DNA of 64,000 nt, from contig NC_012108.1 in the NCBI RefSeq assembly GCF_000020365.1, forward strand, positions 3,880,001-3,944,000. Reading direction: 5' to 3'. The translations under genes were made by a program, and so were the position numbers. Source of the stretch: Desulforapulum autotrophicum HRM2 (GTDB taxonomy: Bacteria; Desulfobacterota; Desulfobacteria; Desulfobacterales; Desulfobacteraceae). Below, piece after piece: positions 62,937 through 64,000 of the stretch; the stretch's first letter is position 1, and the number at the start of each line of letters is the position of its first letter. The notes beneath the pieces were generated by a model. It was not told where the DNA came from, ran no database searches, and saw only the letters and a list, made by a program, of their open reading frames with translations.

Positions 62937-63857
62937 CTCAAATCCTTAACGACAAGTCCTCAGACAAACTAAGTACAGATCTCGGTATAAAAGCCTTATA
63001 TTGGCCTGGCTATTCTTTTTGGATAATTTTCAATCTTTCTCTGACTACGAACATAGCAAAACAGCATTTTGTGATAAAAATTGGGTTGAATTTAAAAATC
63101 ATCTATACAATTTGCCTGTGATATTGATATTACAAATTAAACATACGGTGAGATATGGTCTTTTTTAAATTTGATATTCCGAGGGATGAAGTGAAAATAG
63201 CTACAACAATGTTTCTATAATTATGGGTAATATTTTTCACAATCGATATCAAATTGTATACAATACCTCCCATGATGAGAATTTAATAATGCCCGTGTAT
63301 TTTTTTAACGAATCATCTATATACTCTCACATAACGTGACCGAAGTTTAAGAATCCTTGTTTGATTATCTCAAGTATTATTATCCAACTCCAGAGTATTG
63401 ATGGACACATCAAAGGTGATTTTGAAAGCCGTGAAATGGGGTAAAGGTGATCGTCCTCGCAAATATCTTCTTATTGATCACAGCAAATAAATCACACAAC
63501 CATCGGCATCAAAAAAGCCTGTACCAGTTTTTTTAAAGAAAGAAGTCAATCGTTGGGAAGATGAAGGTCTGTACATTGTCAAAAAATCTTATTGATCTGA
63601 AGAGGATTGTAAACCGTACTTATCAGGGTCAGGCCGTAGCGATGTCTCGATGGTAATAATCATTGAAAACATTAACAATAACTAAATGAGGAAGGAGGGT
63701 TAAAAGCCTATTTGTCAATAAATCAAACGGCAAAATTTGCCGAACCAGGCGCTCAATCTGAACGGAACTCAATATTTTAATGGCACTTTGATTCCGGGGT
63801 GGCCAGGTGACCATAGATGCCCCCCTCCACACATACAATTTGACCACAAAACAAAAA
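62937..63857. other. Intergenic region, possible decayed coding traces
   Basis: No supported gene. A reading frame with two stops near 63400-63595 ('VILKAVKWGKGDRPRKYLL') may be a worn gene; the rest is A/T-rich. The 63790-63857 part repeats the sequence beside the other rRNA terminators. Confidence 0.4.
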
Positions 63858-63891
63858 AAGTCCTGACCATCATAAATGATGATCAGGACTT
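63858..63891 (-). terminator. Rho-independent terminator of the second 5S gene
   Basis: Same hairpin as at 61728, with the T-run on the minus strand. Confidence 0.8.
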
Positions 63892-63903
63892 ATATAAAAA
63901 TAA

Positions 63904-64000
<97 letters not shown>

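Overview
The window reads as an accessory-rich stretch of chromosome from an anaerobic, probably marine, Desulfobacterota species (Desulfobacteraceae-like). This is an inference. It rests on a corrinoid protein, iron-sulfur flavoproteins, selenocysteine-containing SelD and AhpD-like proteins, a DUF3786 protein, PEP-CTERM proteins, a large non-flagellar chemotaxis cluster, and many insertion sequences, resolvases and palindromic repeats.

Layout. 1-5.1 kb holds an edge-truncated IS1380-type transposase, a Cache-type chemoreceptor, a tyrosine recombinase flanked by two strong hairpins, and receiver-domain gene fragments around a MITE-like element. 5.1-8.8 kb holds an HD-GYP response regulator, a PAS-LuxR regulator, two small unknown genes and a corrinoid protein with no methyltransferase beside it. 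About 9.16-13.74 kb is a compact transposon with repeated end motifs. Its five genes encode a DDE transposase, an AAA ATPase, a helix-turn-helix protein, a CHC2-like zinc protein and a second zinc-finger protein; the arrangement is Mu/Tn7-like, without TnsA.

13.9-28.3 kb is one long chemotaxis-type locus read from a sigma-54 promoter at 14.01 kb with inverted enhancer-like sites. It encodes an unknown protein, CheW, a double-helical-module receptor, CheA with an extra MshEN-like segment, hemerythrin, CheD, an HDOD protein, CheY, CheX, CheB, CheR, a second CheD lacking the catalytic Cys, and a receiver fused to a transporter-type binding domain. A sigma-54 response regulator gene follows behind a terminator and is the obvious candidate activator.

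28.4-33 kb holds recombinase and IS remnants, an intact resolvase with a likely res site, a TPR protein built of 42-residue units, and an AhpD-like gene with an in-frame UGA. 33.3-42.3 kb holds an MFS transporter, an amidotransferase, a thioesterase, a sugar kinase plus ribose-type ABC transporter, and several unknown genes. 42.5-54.1 kb holds a GAF-sigma-54 activator, iron-sulfur flavoproteins, a flavin oxidoreductase, a dehalogenase-like HAD enzyme, an IS110/IS1111-type element, a peroxiredoxin, a MetE-like protein, a flavodoxin and a thioesterase.

54.3-64 kb holds the N-terminal part of a toxin-like protein, an IS3 element, two PEP-CTERM genes each behind a candidate sigma-54 promoter, selenoprotein SelD, a cysteine desulfurase, an orphan and probably decayed 5S gene, and the end of a second 5S gene at the window edge. 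SelD supplies selenophosphate, which the UGA-containing AhpD-like gene and SelD itself would need.
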